Shown: positions 40,847 to 49,773 of the stretch, one piece after another
Layout of the letters: every line of letters starts with the position of its first letter
Position numbering within the stretch: position 1 is the first letter of the stretch
DNA from: JABMPU01 sp964457455
GTDB lineage: Bacteria > Cloacimonadota > Cloacimonadia > Cloacimonadales > TCS61
DNA: 64,000 bases
Assembly (NCBI GenBank): GCA_964457455.1
Contig: CAYWJN010000001.1
Location: forward strand, 62,001-126,000
Direction: 5' to 3'
Program-made: the position numbers and the translations under genes
The notes under the pieces: generated by a model
What the model was told of the DNA's origin: nothing
Database searches by the model: none
The model's input: the letters and a program-made list of their open reading frames with translations, nothing else

Positions 40847-41053
40847 ATGAAAATAAAAATTTATAGTATTACGAGAAGGGTGCTGATGATAATAGCGCTG
40901 TCATGTGTGGCTATGTCTTTCGTTATGGCTGTTGCAACGCCTATGGATAAAGACTTGTCACTGTGGGTAGTTATATTATTTTTGGCAGGTTTTGTATTTA
41001 GTATAGGTCGCTACATATTTAAAAAAATATTTGGGAATACAATTGAAAAATAA
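40847..41053 (+). CDS. Small two-helix membrane protein
   Basis: 68 residues. Hydrophobic helices at about 12-31 and 39-58; short basic ends. Located after a methyltransferase and the peptidase, so a holin role is possible: two membrane helices, about 70 residues, near an endolysin. Inference only. Confidence 0.55.
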   Translation: MKIKIYSITRRVLMIIALSCVAMSFVMAVATPMDKDLSLWVVILFLAGFVFSIGRYIFKKIFGNTIEK

Positions 41054-41213
41054 ATCCTCCTTAACGACACGGGTGGCGGAGGCAAAGGGGGGTCTTATTA
41101 AATACGGGACCCCCCCGGAAGAAGTTCACCCAAACGCGATAGGCAAGAGAGGACATGATGAAGTTAGTAAAGGTCGCAAAGGCTTACATAAACCCCAAAA
41201 GCACAAAAGGTAA
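41031..41213 (+). CDS. Small basic protein, uncertain
   Basis: 60 residues if TTG 41031 is used. Overlaps both the membrane gene and the spike gene, which argues against it; the basic, turn-rich text (AKGGLIKYGTPPEEVHPNAI) nevertheless looks coding. Low confidence. Confidence 0.3.
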   Translation: MGIQLKNKSSLTTRVAEAKGGLIKYGTPPEEVHPNAIGKRGHDEVSKGRKGLHKPQKHKR

Positions 41214-42207
41214 TTACTCAGCCACCGATGCTGAAACGGGCCGAATATATAAACCTGTATATTTTTCATTTCCATCTGATGATATTGTGATACAGCCACA
41301 TATTGGGCAAGTATGTCTACTTATGGAGATGTCTGGAGGATATTATTGCCTTGGATATTTCACGAGATCACAACATCTTTATAAAAATCAAATAATTCTC
41401 GTTGATGGGGAGACATTGTTCAAAGCGGGAGAATCCCGGGGTGTCATAATATCTCCAACTGGGACAGTAGGGATATATTCGATTCGACGAAAAGCAGATG
41501 GTTCTTTGACCCGTATTCCTAAAATAGAATATAATGAAAATGATGAATTATTGTTGGAATTTAGTTCGGTTGTTGCCAGTATGTTCGGGGCGGCCAGCCA
41601 TGGGAACATTGCTTTAGAAAAAATGGAAGCCGGCGGATATAGATATAAATTTGCTGGAAAGACGAACCAGTCCGACGGATCTCCGAGATTTAGTTTTGAA
41701 ATCATACAGGGAACGACCGGACCAATGTTTGACATTAAGGTAGACAATGTTCCATCTGCTATCAATCCGGCACCTTTGCCCGGCTCATTTTCACCATTAA
41801 CGACAACACATCTTAAAATAGGTTCCCAGGGAACATCGCCAGCTTCAAAAATGTTGGATATGGTTATCAATAATTTATTTAATCTGAATGTCACAAGAGA
41901 TGGGACACTGTCAGTGGATATAAATAATTTGGCCAATCTCAAGATGGATACAACGGGGCAGGTTATTGTTCGTTCCGGAGTTGGTAATCAAATAGTTTTC
42001 AGGATGTCTCCTGATGGAAAATTCGAGATAGGAACATCGGGTGCCAAATTAATGCAGATAATAATAGCCTTCCTTGGAATATTTATTAATCATACTCATA
42101 TGACTGGAGCGGGAGTGAGTAGTGTGCCCATAAGTCCAGATATATCTGCTGCGACGGCAGAGAAATCTAAATCTCAACACCTAGCTGGTTCAATAACGGG
42201 GACCTAA
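41158..42207 (+). CDS. Baseplate puncturing spike (gpV/gp45-like)
   Basis: 349 residues; ATG 41158 preferred over 41155, with AGAGGA upstream. N-terminal OB-like barrel (VQPHIGQVCLLMEMSGGYYCLGYF), then a beta-helix of short strands. The C-terminus has NHTHMTGAGVSSVPISP, the His-x-His and SS.P signature of contractile-tail spike proteins, whose tip binds a metal. It indicates a contractile (myovirus-type) or at least spike-bearing tail. Confidence 0.8.
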   Translation: MKLVKVAKAYINPKSTKGNYSATDAETGRIYKPVYFSFPSDDIVIQPHIGQVCLLMEMSGGYYCLGYFTRSQHLYKNQIILVDGETLFKAGESRGVIISPTGTVGIYSIRRKADGSLTRIPKIEYNENDELLLEFSSVVASMFGAASHGNIALEKMEAGGYRYKFAGKTNQSDGSPRFSFEIIQGTTGPMFDIKVDNVPSAINPAPLPGSFSPLTTTHLKIGSQGTSPASKMLDMVINNLFNLNVTRDGTLSVDINNLANLKMDTTGQVIVRSGVGNQIVFRMSPDGKFEIGTSGAKLMQIIIAFLGIFINHTHMTGAGVSSVPISPDISAATAEKSKSQHLAGSITGT

Positions 42208-42750
42208 ATGGCAGCAAATTGGCCGGAATTTATTATTTCTTTAACTAATTTATTTCAAGAATATGCTACTGATTACGAGGCTGCCGCAGAAATGATAGTT
42301 GATGTTTACCATAATACAGTGATGGACGCTAGAACAATATATACTAATAACGGGCTAATTGATACTGGAAATGCTCAATCATTCAAAAGCATATTAAAAT
42401 TAAAAATGGGAATGGCAATTCAGACTTATACTCCCGAGTCTTTATCCCGGCAACATTTTTCGAATGGTATTAACCAGGGAGTTGTAGCATATTGGACAGC
42501 GGCGCAACTAACTACTGCTTATCGATCATTGCCTCCTGCCCATATAAAATTTATTGGACCATGCATAGTAACTTTTCCGGGGATTTGTTCTTTTGCAGCG
42601 CCATTGCCGACGATGAACCCGAATGAATTGCCTAGTCTTCTGGCTAATGCTTTTCAACAGCATTTAATGACTGTGCAGGGACTTCATACCCTAATAAGAC
42701 CACCAACACCTGTTCCTCCCTACCCCTTGCCATGGGTAGGGATAGTGTAA
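42208..42750 (+). CDS. Tail/baseplate protein
   Basis: 180 residues, starting right after the spike stop. Helical N-terminus, then NQGVVAYWTAAQL and a Pro-rich C-terminus (IRPPTPVPPYPLPW). The order spike then GVVAYWTGA-like protein recurs in phage baseplate modules, so a baseplate role is inferred. Confidence 0.6.
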   Translation: MAANWPEFIISLTNLFQEYATDYEAAAEMIVDVYHNTVMDARTIYTNNGLIDTGNAQSFKSILKLKMGMAIQTYTPESLSRQHFSNGINQGVVAYWTAAQLTTAYRSLPPAHIKFIGPCIVTFPGICSFAAPLPTMNPNELPSLLANAFQQHLMTVQGLHTLIRPPTPVPPYPLPWVGIV

Positions 42751-42771
42751 ATAAAGGAGATAAAAGAATTT

Positions 42772-43167
42772 ATGCCTCAATCTCAAACTTATGATCCACA
42801 TGAAACCACAAACCGGTTGGCATTTGATGTTTTAAATACAGAGCTGTTAGATGCATTAATGGGATCTCTCCCAGAGGGAATACCCGCAAATGATATGGCG
42901 GAAATCGAAGCAGGATTCGAGGATTTCGCATCAGACATGTCAAATGCTATAAGGAAGTATATTAGGAGTATATGCCTTCACGCGTTCATTAAAAGAGAAG
43001 ATTTTGTTATTGATAACCTTGATGGCCACAGTATGAGTATTTGTTCTTTCTTAAATTGGCCTGGTTTTGTAGATATTGGAAGTAATGGTAGTTATATAAA
43101 TGTCAAGATGGATCTACCTAGAACACATGAAGATGGAATCTGGCGTCAATTATTTCCTCTGTCGTAG
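42772..43167 (+). CDS. Tail module hypothetical protein
   Basis: 131 residues, ATG behind AAAGGAGATAAAAG. Helical first half (FDVLNTELLDALMGSL, MAEIEAGFEDFASDMSNAIRKYI). Not recognised; same unit as the spike. Confidence 0.55.
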   Translation: MPQSQTYDPHETTNRLAFDVLNTELLDALMGSLPEGIPANDMAEIEAGFEDFASDMSNAIRKYIRSICLHAFIKREDFVIDNLDGHSMSICSFLNWPGFVDIGSNGSYINVKMDLPRTHEDGIWRQLFPLS

Positions 43168-43174
43168 AATACTT

Positions 43175-43381
43175 ATGGAAAATCCGAGGTGTTTTTTGTG
43201 TGGTGATTATACCCCAAATATACCCGAGGAAATTAGCGTCAGTGATATTATAAAAAGATTGGTTAACATAAGGCTAATTCTTGGAATTAATATAAAATAC
43301 GATGAGGAATGGCCATTAAAATATTGCTGCTTTGAATGTTATCTTATGAATAGTATTATAAAACAAGAGGTGACAGGGTGA
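43175..43381 (+). CDS. Small zinc-ribbon-like protein
   Basis: 68 residues from ATG 43175. CFLC (6-9) and CCFEC (about 51-55) form a likely four-Cys zinc site around a helical middle. Stop overlaps next GTG. Confidence 0.5.
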   Translation: MENPRCFLCGDYTPNIPEEISVSDIIKRLVNIRLILGINIKYDEEWPLKYCCFECYLMNSIIKQEVTG

Positions 43382-43743
43382 TATGGGAATACAGGGTCAC
43401 CCGGGTTCAGAATATAATTCCCGGAGTATCAAATAGAGTTTATTATTATCAAATAGCTGAAGTAACCTATAATGACGAGGGAGGGATATACTCAATTGGA
43501 AATCCTGATGATTTATGTCAACCGAACCGACAATCATTATTAGATGAAGTGATCTATCGGATAAATGCGTTGAGAAAGCCGGTAATAGATAAAGATGGCA
43601 ATGAAGTAGAACCGCCAATAGGGATAAAAGACACAAAGATGTTAGAACCTAAAGATAAAAACAGTTATCTTGAAGAAGTTTCTCAATGGATAAGGCAGAT
43701 GCCTGAGGATCTTCAAAAAATTATAAAAGAGAGGAAAATATGA
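43378..43743 (+). CDS. Hypothetical protein
   Basis: 121 residues with a GTG start overlapping the previous stop. Beta-rich N-terminal half (YYYQIAEVTYNDEGGIYSIG), with an acidic helix at the C-terminus. Text of the EYR..RV..... YEIREVYYDD type appears in many phage hypothetical proteins. Confidence 0.55.
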   Translation: MIWEYRVTRVQNIIPGVSNRVYYYQIAEVTYNDEGGIYSIGNPDDLCQPNRQSLLDEVIYRINALRKPVIDKDGNEVEPPIGIKDTKMLEPKDKNSYLEEVSQWIRQMPEDLQKIIKERKI

Positions 43744-43994
43744 GGTTTATAGTGAATATCGAAAAAGAGGCGGATGATGGAAACCAGAATATGGGTGCTT
43801 GCTATATTGAATTATCTGGAGGAGATGCGAGGAATGCATCTTATAAGTTTAGAATCACCAAGATTAACAGTAGTGTGACCTTTAAAAGCGGGGAAGTCCA
43901 CGGAGTTAGGGGACGAAGTCCGTGGTATATTTTAATGAAGTGCATTTCTGTGGCATTTCCATCACAGCAGAAGATAAAACATAGCCAGCAATAA
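43740..43994 (+). CDS. Hypothetical protein
   Basis: 84 residues, overlapping the previous stop. Beta strands (YKFRITKINSSVTFKSGEV). The stop codon lies inside the terminator hairpin that follows. Confidence 0.5.
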   Translation: MRFIVNIEKEADDGNQNMGACYIELSGGDARNASYKFRITKINSSVTFKSGEVHGVRGRSPWYILMKCISVAFPSQQKIKHSQQ

Positions 43995-44006
43995 GCTGGC
44001 TTTTTT
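43983..44006 (+). terminator. Rho-independent terminator
   Basis: AGCCAGC (43983-43989), loop AATAA, GCTGGCT (43995-44001), then T run to 44006. Confidence 0.8.
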
Positions 44007-44069
44007 ATTATCCAAAAAAAATCGGAAAAGTAAAGAATGGAACAAGTTAGCGATATAAAGGACAAGAAG

Positions 44070-44669
44070 ATGAAGGTTGATGTAAATTTCAGGGTAATGC
44101 CTGCAAACTACATGGTCAATGATAAAAAAAAAATAATCTTATCAGGAGGAAGGTCGTACCACCCAGATTATTGGATGTTTAGGGTGAATCTCGGTAGTAA
44201 TAGCATAGTGGCTTTTGAAAAACATTTTGTGATGGGTGTTGGATTCTATAAGGAGAAAGCACCGGACAAGAATTTGCCTGCTACATATTTGGCTGATGTT
44301 ATATATGATTTTATCAAGGGCAATAACACAACTGGGATTGAAGAGAAAAAATGCGTTAAAGCCATATTGTTGCTACAGCAAAAAATTGATGAGAGGATGT
44401 CCAAGAATATAGGCTACTTGGAGAAGATGTTAAAAATATATCAGTTAAGGCAACACCAATTTGTTAACAAATACAACATTGGTCATGGCTCACTGGTTAC
44501 TGTAAGAAAGAGAAAGGTAACGGGATTCAATAAAAATATTATAAAGTGGTCAGATGAATATAGTGTTACTGATGGTAAACAGATATTTGTTAAGTCTGTT
44601 GAAATTATAGGAATACAGGGAACGAACAACCTGTTATATCCTTATTATTATTTAAAGAGTTCTAAATAA
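44070..44669 (+). CDS. Hypothetical protein
   Basis: 199 residues from ATG 44070 (AAAGGA seven bases upstream); ATG 44037 adds 11 residues with a weaker site. Beta-rich first third, helical middle, basic end with VTVRKRKVTGFNKNIIKW. Unknown. Confidence 0.55.
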   Translation: MKVDVNFRVMPANYMVNDKKKIILSGGRSYHPDYWMFRVNLGSNSIVAFEKHFVMGVGFYKEKAPDKNLPATYLADVIYDFIKGNNTTGIEEKKCVKAILLLQQKIDERMSKNIGYLEKMLKIYQLRQHQFVNKYNIGHGSLVTVRKRKVTGFNKNIIKWSDEYSVTDGKQIFVKSVEIIGIQGTNNLLYPYYYLKSSK

Positions 44670-44703
44670 TTTGATTACCAACTCACCCTCTGCCCATATC
44701 TTC

Positions 44704-44741
44704 AAAGAGAGGGAATGACTTTACCTCTCTTTTCTCTTTTT
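44704..44741 (+). terminator. Terminator-like hairpin
   Basis: AAAGAGAGG (44704-44712) pairs with CCTCTCTTT (44724-44732), followed by CTCTTTTT. Confidence 0.6.
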
Positions 44742-44856
44742 AAGAAAAAGGGCGAGGATGAATTAAATAATTGAAATTTCTAAACTATTCAATATTTCTA
44801 AAAAAACACACATTTATGCAGAATTCATTGCTATTGTTTATATAGAGGAGAAGAAG

Positions 44857-45096
44857 ATGGATAATATTATAATAGTTATGGCCGACGAGATAATCGATGA
44901 AGCAATTATTATAAGAGGTGATGAAGATCTCGCTATTAAAATGTTTTTAGAAATATGCGAAGAAAGCGAGCAAAATGGTCTCGCCCCGGATGAGAAAGAA
45001 AATATTATAGAGAGTGGCTACCATAGTAATATAGATGGGAAAATAGTATATTTTATAGGGAAACCGAAAATTATTAAAAAAGAAGGGAGCAGATAA
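44857..45096 (+). CDS. Small acidic protein
   Basis: 79 residues, ATG behind AGAGGAGAAGAAG. Acidic alpha/beta protein, unknown. First gene of the unit that includes the ASCH protein. Confidence 0.55.
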   Translation: MDNIIIVMADEIIDEAIIIRGDEDLAIKMFLEICEESEQNGLAPDEKENIIESGYHSNIDGKIVYFIGKPKIIKKEGSR

Positions 45097-45627
45097 ATGT
45101 TGGGAATACCATGTTCACATGAAATGATAAAAAGATCAATGAGGGGAATCCAAAATAGAACGAGTAGGGTTGTAAGAACACGAATTATAAAGCAAGAGGG
45201 AAAACTGTATATAGTGAAGGGAACTCAACTTGTAGATTTCGAACCGCATTATAAAGTTGGGGAAACATATTTTATTAAGGAAAAGTTTTACATAATAAAA
45301 GTAGCAGATGCTGAACAGATTATTTATATAAGCGATGGAGATAAGTTGGCAGAAGGTTATACCTGGATACCTGGTAGGTTTATGAAAGAGGAGTATGCGA
45401 GATATACTATTACAATAACAAAAACGGATATAAAGAAAATGAATCAGATGACTGCAAGTGATTATCAAGAGGAAGGAATTCGGGAAACAGGCAATTATAA
45501 TATTATGATGCAAATATTTCATGAAAGATGGAGAAAAGTCAATAAGAATAAGAAGTACGACCCTCATAAGAATCCTTATGTGGTTGGATATTATTATAAT
45601 TTCAAAAAGATTAATGGGTGCAAATAA
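45097..45627 (+). CDS. ASCH/PUA-like domain protein
   Basis: 176 residues, ATG right after the previous stop. QNRTSRVVRTR near the start, YKVGETYFIKEKFYII, GYTWIPGRFMKEEYARYTITITK and NPYVVGYYYNF follow the order of ASCH-like proteins (Y..GD.l.V.E, W.p..fMp..aR, NP.v). These PUA-fold proteins bind RNA or modified nucleosides. The catalytic state is unknown. Confidence 0.7.
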   Translation: MLGIPCSHEMIKRSMRGIQNRTSRVVRTRIIKQEGKLYIVKGTQLVDFEPHYKVGETYFIKEKFYIIKVADAEQIIYISDGDKLAEGYTWIPGRFMKEEYARYTITITKTDIKKMNQMTASDYQEEGIRETGNYNIMMQIFHERWRKVNKNKKYDPHKNPYVVGYYYNFKKINGCK

Positions 45628-45667
45628 AATGAAAGCCCTGAGAACATCGCATCGTATGAGGGGTGAG
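45610..45667 (+). repeat. 58-bp inverted repeat, copy B
   Basis: Covers the ribosome site region and first codons of the 45629 nuclease; reverse complement is at 30485-30542 with one mismatch. Confidence 0.85.
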
Positions 45668-46129
45668 CATTTATTCGAAAAGCATTTGGCAGGGGAGTCC
45701 CGTAAAGATGGTTGTCTATATCATAAGATATCTGATCCAAACCCACACATGCAAAAGTTTTTATCTTTTATTAGGTCAGGAACTGCGAAGGCGAATAATC
45801 TGAGGGCAATGATAAAGGAATGCGGATTTAATCCAGATTATTTTAGAGAGAGCAGAAGATTGTGCGATGGGATACTTGCTATTGAGAGGGGCAATAATTA
45901 TTTAATAGAGGCAAAATATAACGATGGCAAACTCAAAGACCATCAGATAATTAGTCAGAATAAAATTAATAAAACAAACGGCTCATATTTTATTATTAGA
46001 AAAGTATCGAAAATAAAAAGAGGGAATCATATTTCTTTTATCAACATTGAACAGCCCGAAGGTGTGATATTAAAAAAGGTTGAAAAACCATTGGATGTGA
46101 TAAAATATTTCAAGAAGTTGAAGAGGTGA
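45629..46129 (+). CDS. PD-(D/E)XK nuclease-like protein (VRR-NUC type)
   Basis: 166 residues from ATG 45629; ATG 45656 is an alternative. The core CDGILAIERGNNYLIEAKYNDGK has the D ... E-x-K catalytic pattern (about 89-108), followed by HQIISQNKINKTNGSYFIIRK, typical of small resolvase/VRR-type endonucleases. Could resolve branched DNA or degrade host DNA. Confidence 0.6.
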   Translation: MKALRTSHRMRGEHLFEKHLAGESRKDGCLYHKISDPNPHMQKFLSFIRSGTAKANNLRAMIKECGFNPDYFRESRRLCDGILAIERGNNYLIEAKYNDGKLKDHQIISQNKINKTNGSYFIIRKVSKIKRGNHISFINIEQPEGVILKKVEKPLDVIKYFKKLKR

Positions 46130-46132
46130 TTG

Positions 46133-46507
46133 ATGGGTATAGTATATAATAGTTTAGTGATTGCTGGAAGTAATGCCAGAGAGGCTTACATGCGGGTTAA
46201 AAAAGATGTCCCAGCGAAAATGATCATTAAGGATAAGTCTTGGATTGTTGGGAATGTGTATAGCATAGAATTTTATACTGGCGATGATTGTTATGATACC
46301 TCAACGATTAAGCAAATAGAGAATGTGGAGGTTTTCAATTATATTCTAGATATAGAGAAGAAGATATGTGGATATATGTCGGAGGATGTTGGATATCAAA
46401 AGGGCACATACCAAATAGGAAAAGAGATGCTGCGTATTAATCGACAGGCGATGAAACAGCGAGACAAGTTTATAAAAAAATGTATAGGTAAATACAATAA
46501 AATATAA
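46133..46507 (+). CDS. Hypothetical protein
   Basis: 124 residues from ATG 46133 (GAGGTGATTG). Alpha/beta, unknown. No membrane helices or Cys clusters. Confidence 0.55.
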   Translation: MGIVYNSLVIAGSNAREAYMRVKKDVPAKMIIKDKSWIVGNVYSIEFYTGDDCYDTSTIKQIENVEVFNYILDIEKKICGYMSEDVGYQKGTYQIGKEMLRINRQAMKQRDKFIKKCIGKYNKI

Positions 46508-46521
46508 GGGAGGGGTATTTT

Positions 46522-46866
46522 ATGAACGGAGAGAAACTATCTAAAAAACATCAGGTTAAAATAATTAAGAAGGCTCTATGGTTAATAGATACGGCTATAA
46601 CTATTATTGAGAACTATGATCCGTGGGGAGATGTCGATGAGAATTTTAAAGAATGGGACAAAACAACTAGAATAACTGATTCTGTAAGATATAGGTTATC
46701 AGGAGAAGTAGCGTTTTCTGAAGATAGTGTTGAGAGGGGGCGATTGTTTAATGAAATGGCTGGACCAAATGAATGGCTAAAAATATATAAAGAGGAATCA
46801 ATTGTTAATATGATCAGAAGGTTGATGACTCCGAAGATTAAAAAAAAAGTTTTGGGTCAAAAATAA
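46522..46866 (+). CDS. Hypothetical helical protein
   Basis: 114 residues, ATG behind AAGGGAGGGG. Helical and charged with a basic end; unknown. Confidence 0.55.
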   Translation: MNGEKLSKKHQVKIIKKALWLIDTAITIIENYDPWGDVDENFKEWDKTTRITDSVRYRLSGEVAFSEDSVERGRLFNEMAGPNEWLKIYKEESIVNMIRRLMTPKIKKKVLGQK

Positions 46867-46879
46867 AAAAGAGGATAAT

Positions 46880-47077
46880 ATGAAACAAATAATGGTGGAA
46901 TATTGGTGCTTCCGCAAATATGACGATTTAAAATATAAACATGGGGCAGAATATAAGTATTCAAGAAAAAAACGGGATGCCATAATAGATGATGTGTTGT
47001 CCAAGGGATATAGGATTATGTTGGAATCTCGCCCAGATACCATAGTAATCTATATAGATAAAGATAGATTTCAATAA
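46880..47077 (+). CDS. Hypothetical small protein
   Basis: 65 residues, ATG behind AAGAGGATAAT. Basic, aromatic-rich N-terminus; C-terminal beta strands. Unknown. Confidence 0.55.
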   Translation: MKQIMVEYWCFRKYDDLKYKHGAEYKYSRKKRDAIIDDVLSKGYRIMLESRPDTIVIYIDKDRFQ

Positions 47078-47087
47078 TGAGGAAACT

Positions 47088-47219
47088 GTGAGTAAAGTAA
47101 TAACAATCAAAGGTGTTTTCTTTGTGGGGAAACACATAGCATTGTCAATAATTAGATTAAGTTGGCAATTTATCCTTTATTTAACGACCTTTACAAAAAT
47201 GAAAACAAGGGGGAAATAA
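47088..47219 (+). CDS. Small hydrophobic peptide
   Basis: 43 residues with a GTG start behind TGAGGAAACT. Hydrophobic middle (VFFVGKHIALSIIRLSWQFILYL) with a basic end; its stop touches the next ATG. Probably a membrane peptide. Confidence 0.45.
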   Translation: MSKVITIKGVFFVGKHIALSIIRLSWQFILYLTTFTKMKTRGK

Positions 47220-47220
47220 A

Positions 47221-47559
47221 ATGAAAAAATATCAAATAAAGACGACAATATTGGTGGCGGGTTCTGTCGTCATGGGAATCATGATAATGTTCCTCATTCG
47301 ACAGAATATACAAATATCTGTATATCAAGAGGAGTTAACTACCAGGGAAATAATAATTTCAGATATAGATATGTTCCGGTTTGCTATGTATTATCACGGA
47401 GCGGACACTATCTATTTTGAAAAGGATGTTAATGAGTGGTATTTTGTCAGGGATGGTGTAAAATGCATACTTTTTACTAAGGGATGCAAAGGCTGGTATG
47501 AAAAACTGTCTCCAGAAGGTTGGGATGAAATTTATGAAAGAGTCAAATTTGAGGAGTGA
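47221..47559 (+). CDS. Membrane-anchored hypothetical protein
   Basis: 112 residues, ATG behind AAGGGGGAAATAA. N-terminal membrane helix (about 9-28), then a soluble domain. Unknown. Confidence 0.6.
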   Translation: MKKYQIKTTILVAGSVVMGIMIMFLIRQNIQISVYQEELTTREIIISDIDMFRFAMYYHGADTIYFEKDVNEWYFVRDGVKCILFTKGCKGWYEKLSPEGWDEIYERVKFEE

Positions 47560-47562
47560 TAT

Positions 47563-48075
47563 ATGGGAACAGCAAAAATAAAGCACATTACCATTGGAGG
47601 AAACAAAAGCGATGTCTATAAAGCACAAAAAGTCCTAGGGGATATTGATTTAGGCTTTTCTCCGTTTGAGGGAGAGAGAAGGCTAAAGATTCAAAAGGTA
47701 TTAGACGAAAACAACTTAAAAGCTGATGTTATGTATAATGGTAACCCTGTCTGGTCTTATGAGCGGCTTGTGAGAGATTTTAAAAAGGCATTAAAATCAA
47801 AACCCTGTAAAATAACAGAGTATGGTAGCGGTGATTATACTATATCAAATTACCTGTATGAATTCTTTATCTTTGCATGTGGAAGTATTGCACATTATAA
47901 TAAATATGGGTGGATAGGGAGTTATCCCAGAAAAACAGATTTAAAAAAATTTATAGTGGATAATGAAACTGGACATAGAATTGACGATTACCAACCTGAC
48001 TGGCAATTGGACGCAATAAAAATTGCCAAAAAATTTGTAAGTATTGTAAATGGGGGAGAAAATAATAATGGGTAA
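47563..48075 (+). CDS. Hypothetical protein
   Basis: 170 residues, alpha/beta; KIKHITIGGNKSDVYKAQKVLG at the start, SYPRKTDLKKF near the end. Not recognised. Overlaps the next gene by eight bases. Confidence 0.55.
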   Translation: MGTAKIKHITIGGNKSDVYKAQKVLGDIDLGFSPFEGERRLKIQKVLDENNLKADVMYNGNPVWSYERLVRDFKKALKSKPCKITEYGSGDYTISNYLYEFFIFACGSIAHYNKYGWIGSYPRKTDLKKFIVDNETGHRIDDYQPDWQLDAIKIAKKFVSIVNGGENNNG

Positions 48076-48586
48076 ACAACAATTTAAGTTACGCCCCTAT
48101 AGGAGATTAAAGTTACTCCCCTATAAGAGATGGGACAGCACATCGTTTTATGTTTATTTTGTTTCCGGAGATCCACTGGAAGCTATTGAACTGATGAGGT
48201 TGATGATATGTTTTGGGGATATAAAAGAAGTTTGTGATGACGGGTTTGTGGTTAATGCAGAGTTATCAGACTTTAATATAGATAACCTGAGTGACCAGAT
48301 GCAGAACATGATGGCTGCTGGTTATATTCTTGTGAGAATACCTCTAGACGCGGTGAATATCGAAACTCACAATCTGATAAAATTACACACTCCTCGTGTT
48401 GTGGTTGAAACAAGAGATGGGAGAGTCGGAGACATCACAGCAGACACCCCCAATGTTAAAGTGGCGGTTATTGATTTTGACGTACAGAATGATGAGCAAA
48501 AAATATTTAATGTGGGCTATGAACCGGTTAGAGTGGTTCATGGTGATCCTATTCAATGCTTAAAAGAAGAATGCGAGGGCAAATAA
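48068..48586 (+). CDS. Hypothetical protein
   Basis: 172 residues from ATG 48068 behind GGGGGAGAAAA. Basic N-terminus, then an alpha/beta core. A duplicated LRPYRRLKLLPYKRW motif stands out. Unknown. Confidence 0.55.
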   Translation: MGKQQFKLRPYRRLKLLPYKRWDSTSFYVYFVSGDPLEAIELMRLMICFGDIKEVCDDGFVVNAELSDFNIDNLSDQMQNMMAAGYILVRIPLDAVNIETHNLIKLHTPRVVVETRDGRVGDITADTPNVKVAVIDFDVQNDEQKIFNVGYEPVRVVHGDPIQCLKEECEGK

Positions 48587-48603
48587 ACAAAAGGAGAAAA
48601 ATA

Positions 48604-48963
48604 ATGATCAAAAGATTATATTATTTTAAAGAAGGCAGCAATAACCCCTCGGCGGACGTTTCGATAGCGGTTTGTGTAATACAAAACGATGATGGCAAGT
48701 ATCATCGGGGTATAAGTCTATGGAATTCCAACGACAAAAGAAGGGATAAGCATGAAGGCAGAAGACGGGCGACGGGTCGAGCAGAAAGGGCAATAAGTAG
48801 AGAAAAATCCACCTCAGTGGTTGGGCGTGAAAATGTGAAAAAACGCATAAGAACCACAATCTTTGCTGGAATGGAAGTTCCTCAGAGTGTGGCAATGTTC
48901 AAGTCAGACTACGATTGTGAGTTGACATCATTTGAAGATAAACTATTTCAAATAAAGCATTAG
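48604..48963 (+). CDS. Hypothetical basic protein
   Basis: 119 residues from ATG 48604 behind AAAGGAGAAAAA. Very basic middle (NDKRRDKHEGRRRATGRAER), which could bind nucleic acid. Immediately precedes the antirepressor. Confidence 0.55.
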   Translation: MIKRLYYFKEGSNNPSADVSIAVCVIQNDDGKYHRGISLWNSNDKRRDKHEGRRRATGRAERAISREKSTSVVGRENVKKRIRTTIFAGMEVPQSVAMFKSDYDCELTSFEDKLFQIKH

Positions 48964-48970
48964 GTGTGTC

Positions 48971-49747
48971 ATGAATACTCTGAAGATATTTGATTATGGG
49001 GGTAAAGAGGTAAGAACCTCCATTCGAAATGGAAACCCATGGTTTGTGGCGAAAGACATATGTTTTATCTTGGGAATCGCAAATCCCCGAGATGCGGTGG
49101 GCAGATTGGACGATGATGAAAAGGGTGTCGTATTATGCGACACCCCTGGTGGAAGACAAAAATTGTCCATAGTAAATGAATCTGGATTATATTTGTTAAT
49201 ATTTGGAAGTAGAAAGCTGGGGGCAAAAAAATTCAAAAGGTGGATGGTCCACACGGTTTTACCAACAATAAGAAAAACGGGCGGATATGTTTCAAATAGT
49301 GAGATGTTTGTGGATTCCTATTTTCCAGAAATGGATACTATAGCAAAGAAGGCATTTATCGAAGCGTTAGAATCAAAAAGGAATCTGATGATTCAGAATG
49401 ATCTTCTGATGAAAGAGAATGTTCATATGCGGCCGAAAGCAGAGTTCTTTGATGCTGTATCTGGGAGCAAGGGCGCTATTGAGATGTCAAAAGTTGCAAA
49501 AGTTCTGGATATTAAAGGGTTTGGGCGAAACAAATTGTTTGCCTTCCTGCGGGAACAACACATCCTAAGGGAACAAAGCAACGAGCCATATCAGACTTAT
49601 GTTGACCGGGGATATTTCAGGGTCATAGAACAGAAATGGGATTCTCCAAGTGGAGAAACCTTCATTAATATCAAAACTCTTGTGTTTCAAAAAGGCTTGG
49701 ATTTCATTAGAAGATTGATCAAAAATATTAAATATCCAAATGGATAA
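48971..49747 (+). CDS. Phage antirepressor with BRO-N and ANT/KilAC domains
   Basis: 258 residues. Residues 1-110 are BRO-N: IFDYGGKEVRTSI, GNPWFVAKDICFILGI, NPRDAVGRLDDDEKG, ESGLYLLIFGSRK and FKRWMVHTVLPTIRKTGGY. Residues about 145-250 are an ANT-type domain (PKAEFFDAV, IEMSKVAKVLDI, GRNKLFAFLREQHIL, RGYFRVIEQ). Such proteins counter repressors or act as DNA-binding regulators, and move often between phages. No repressor gene is paired with it here. Confidence 0.9.
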   Translation: MNTLKIFDYGGKEVRTSIRNGNPWFVAKDICFILGIANPRDAVGRLDDDEKGVVLCDTPGGRQKLSIVNESGLYLLIFGSRKLGAKKFKRWMVHTVLPTIRKTGGYVSNSEMFVDSYFPEMDTIAKKAFIEALESKRNLMIQNDLLMKENVHMRPKAEFFDAVSGSKGAIEMSKVAKVLDIKGFGRNKLFAFLREQHILREQSNEPYQTYVDRGYFRVIEQKWDSPSGETFINIKTLVFQKGLDFIRRLIKNIKYPNG

Positions 49748-49773
49748 AAAAACAAAGACAAAAGGAGGAAGAG

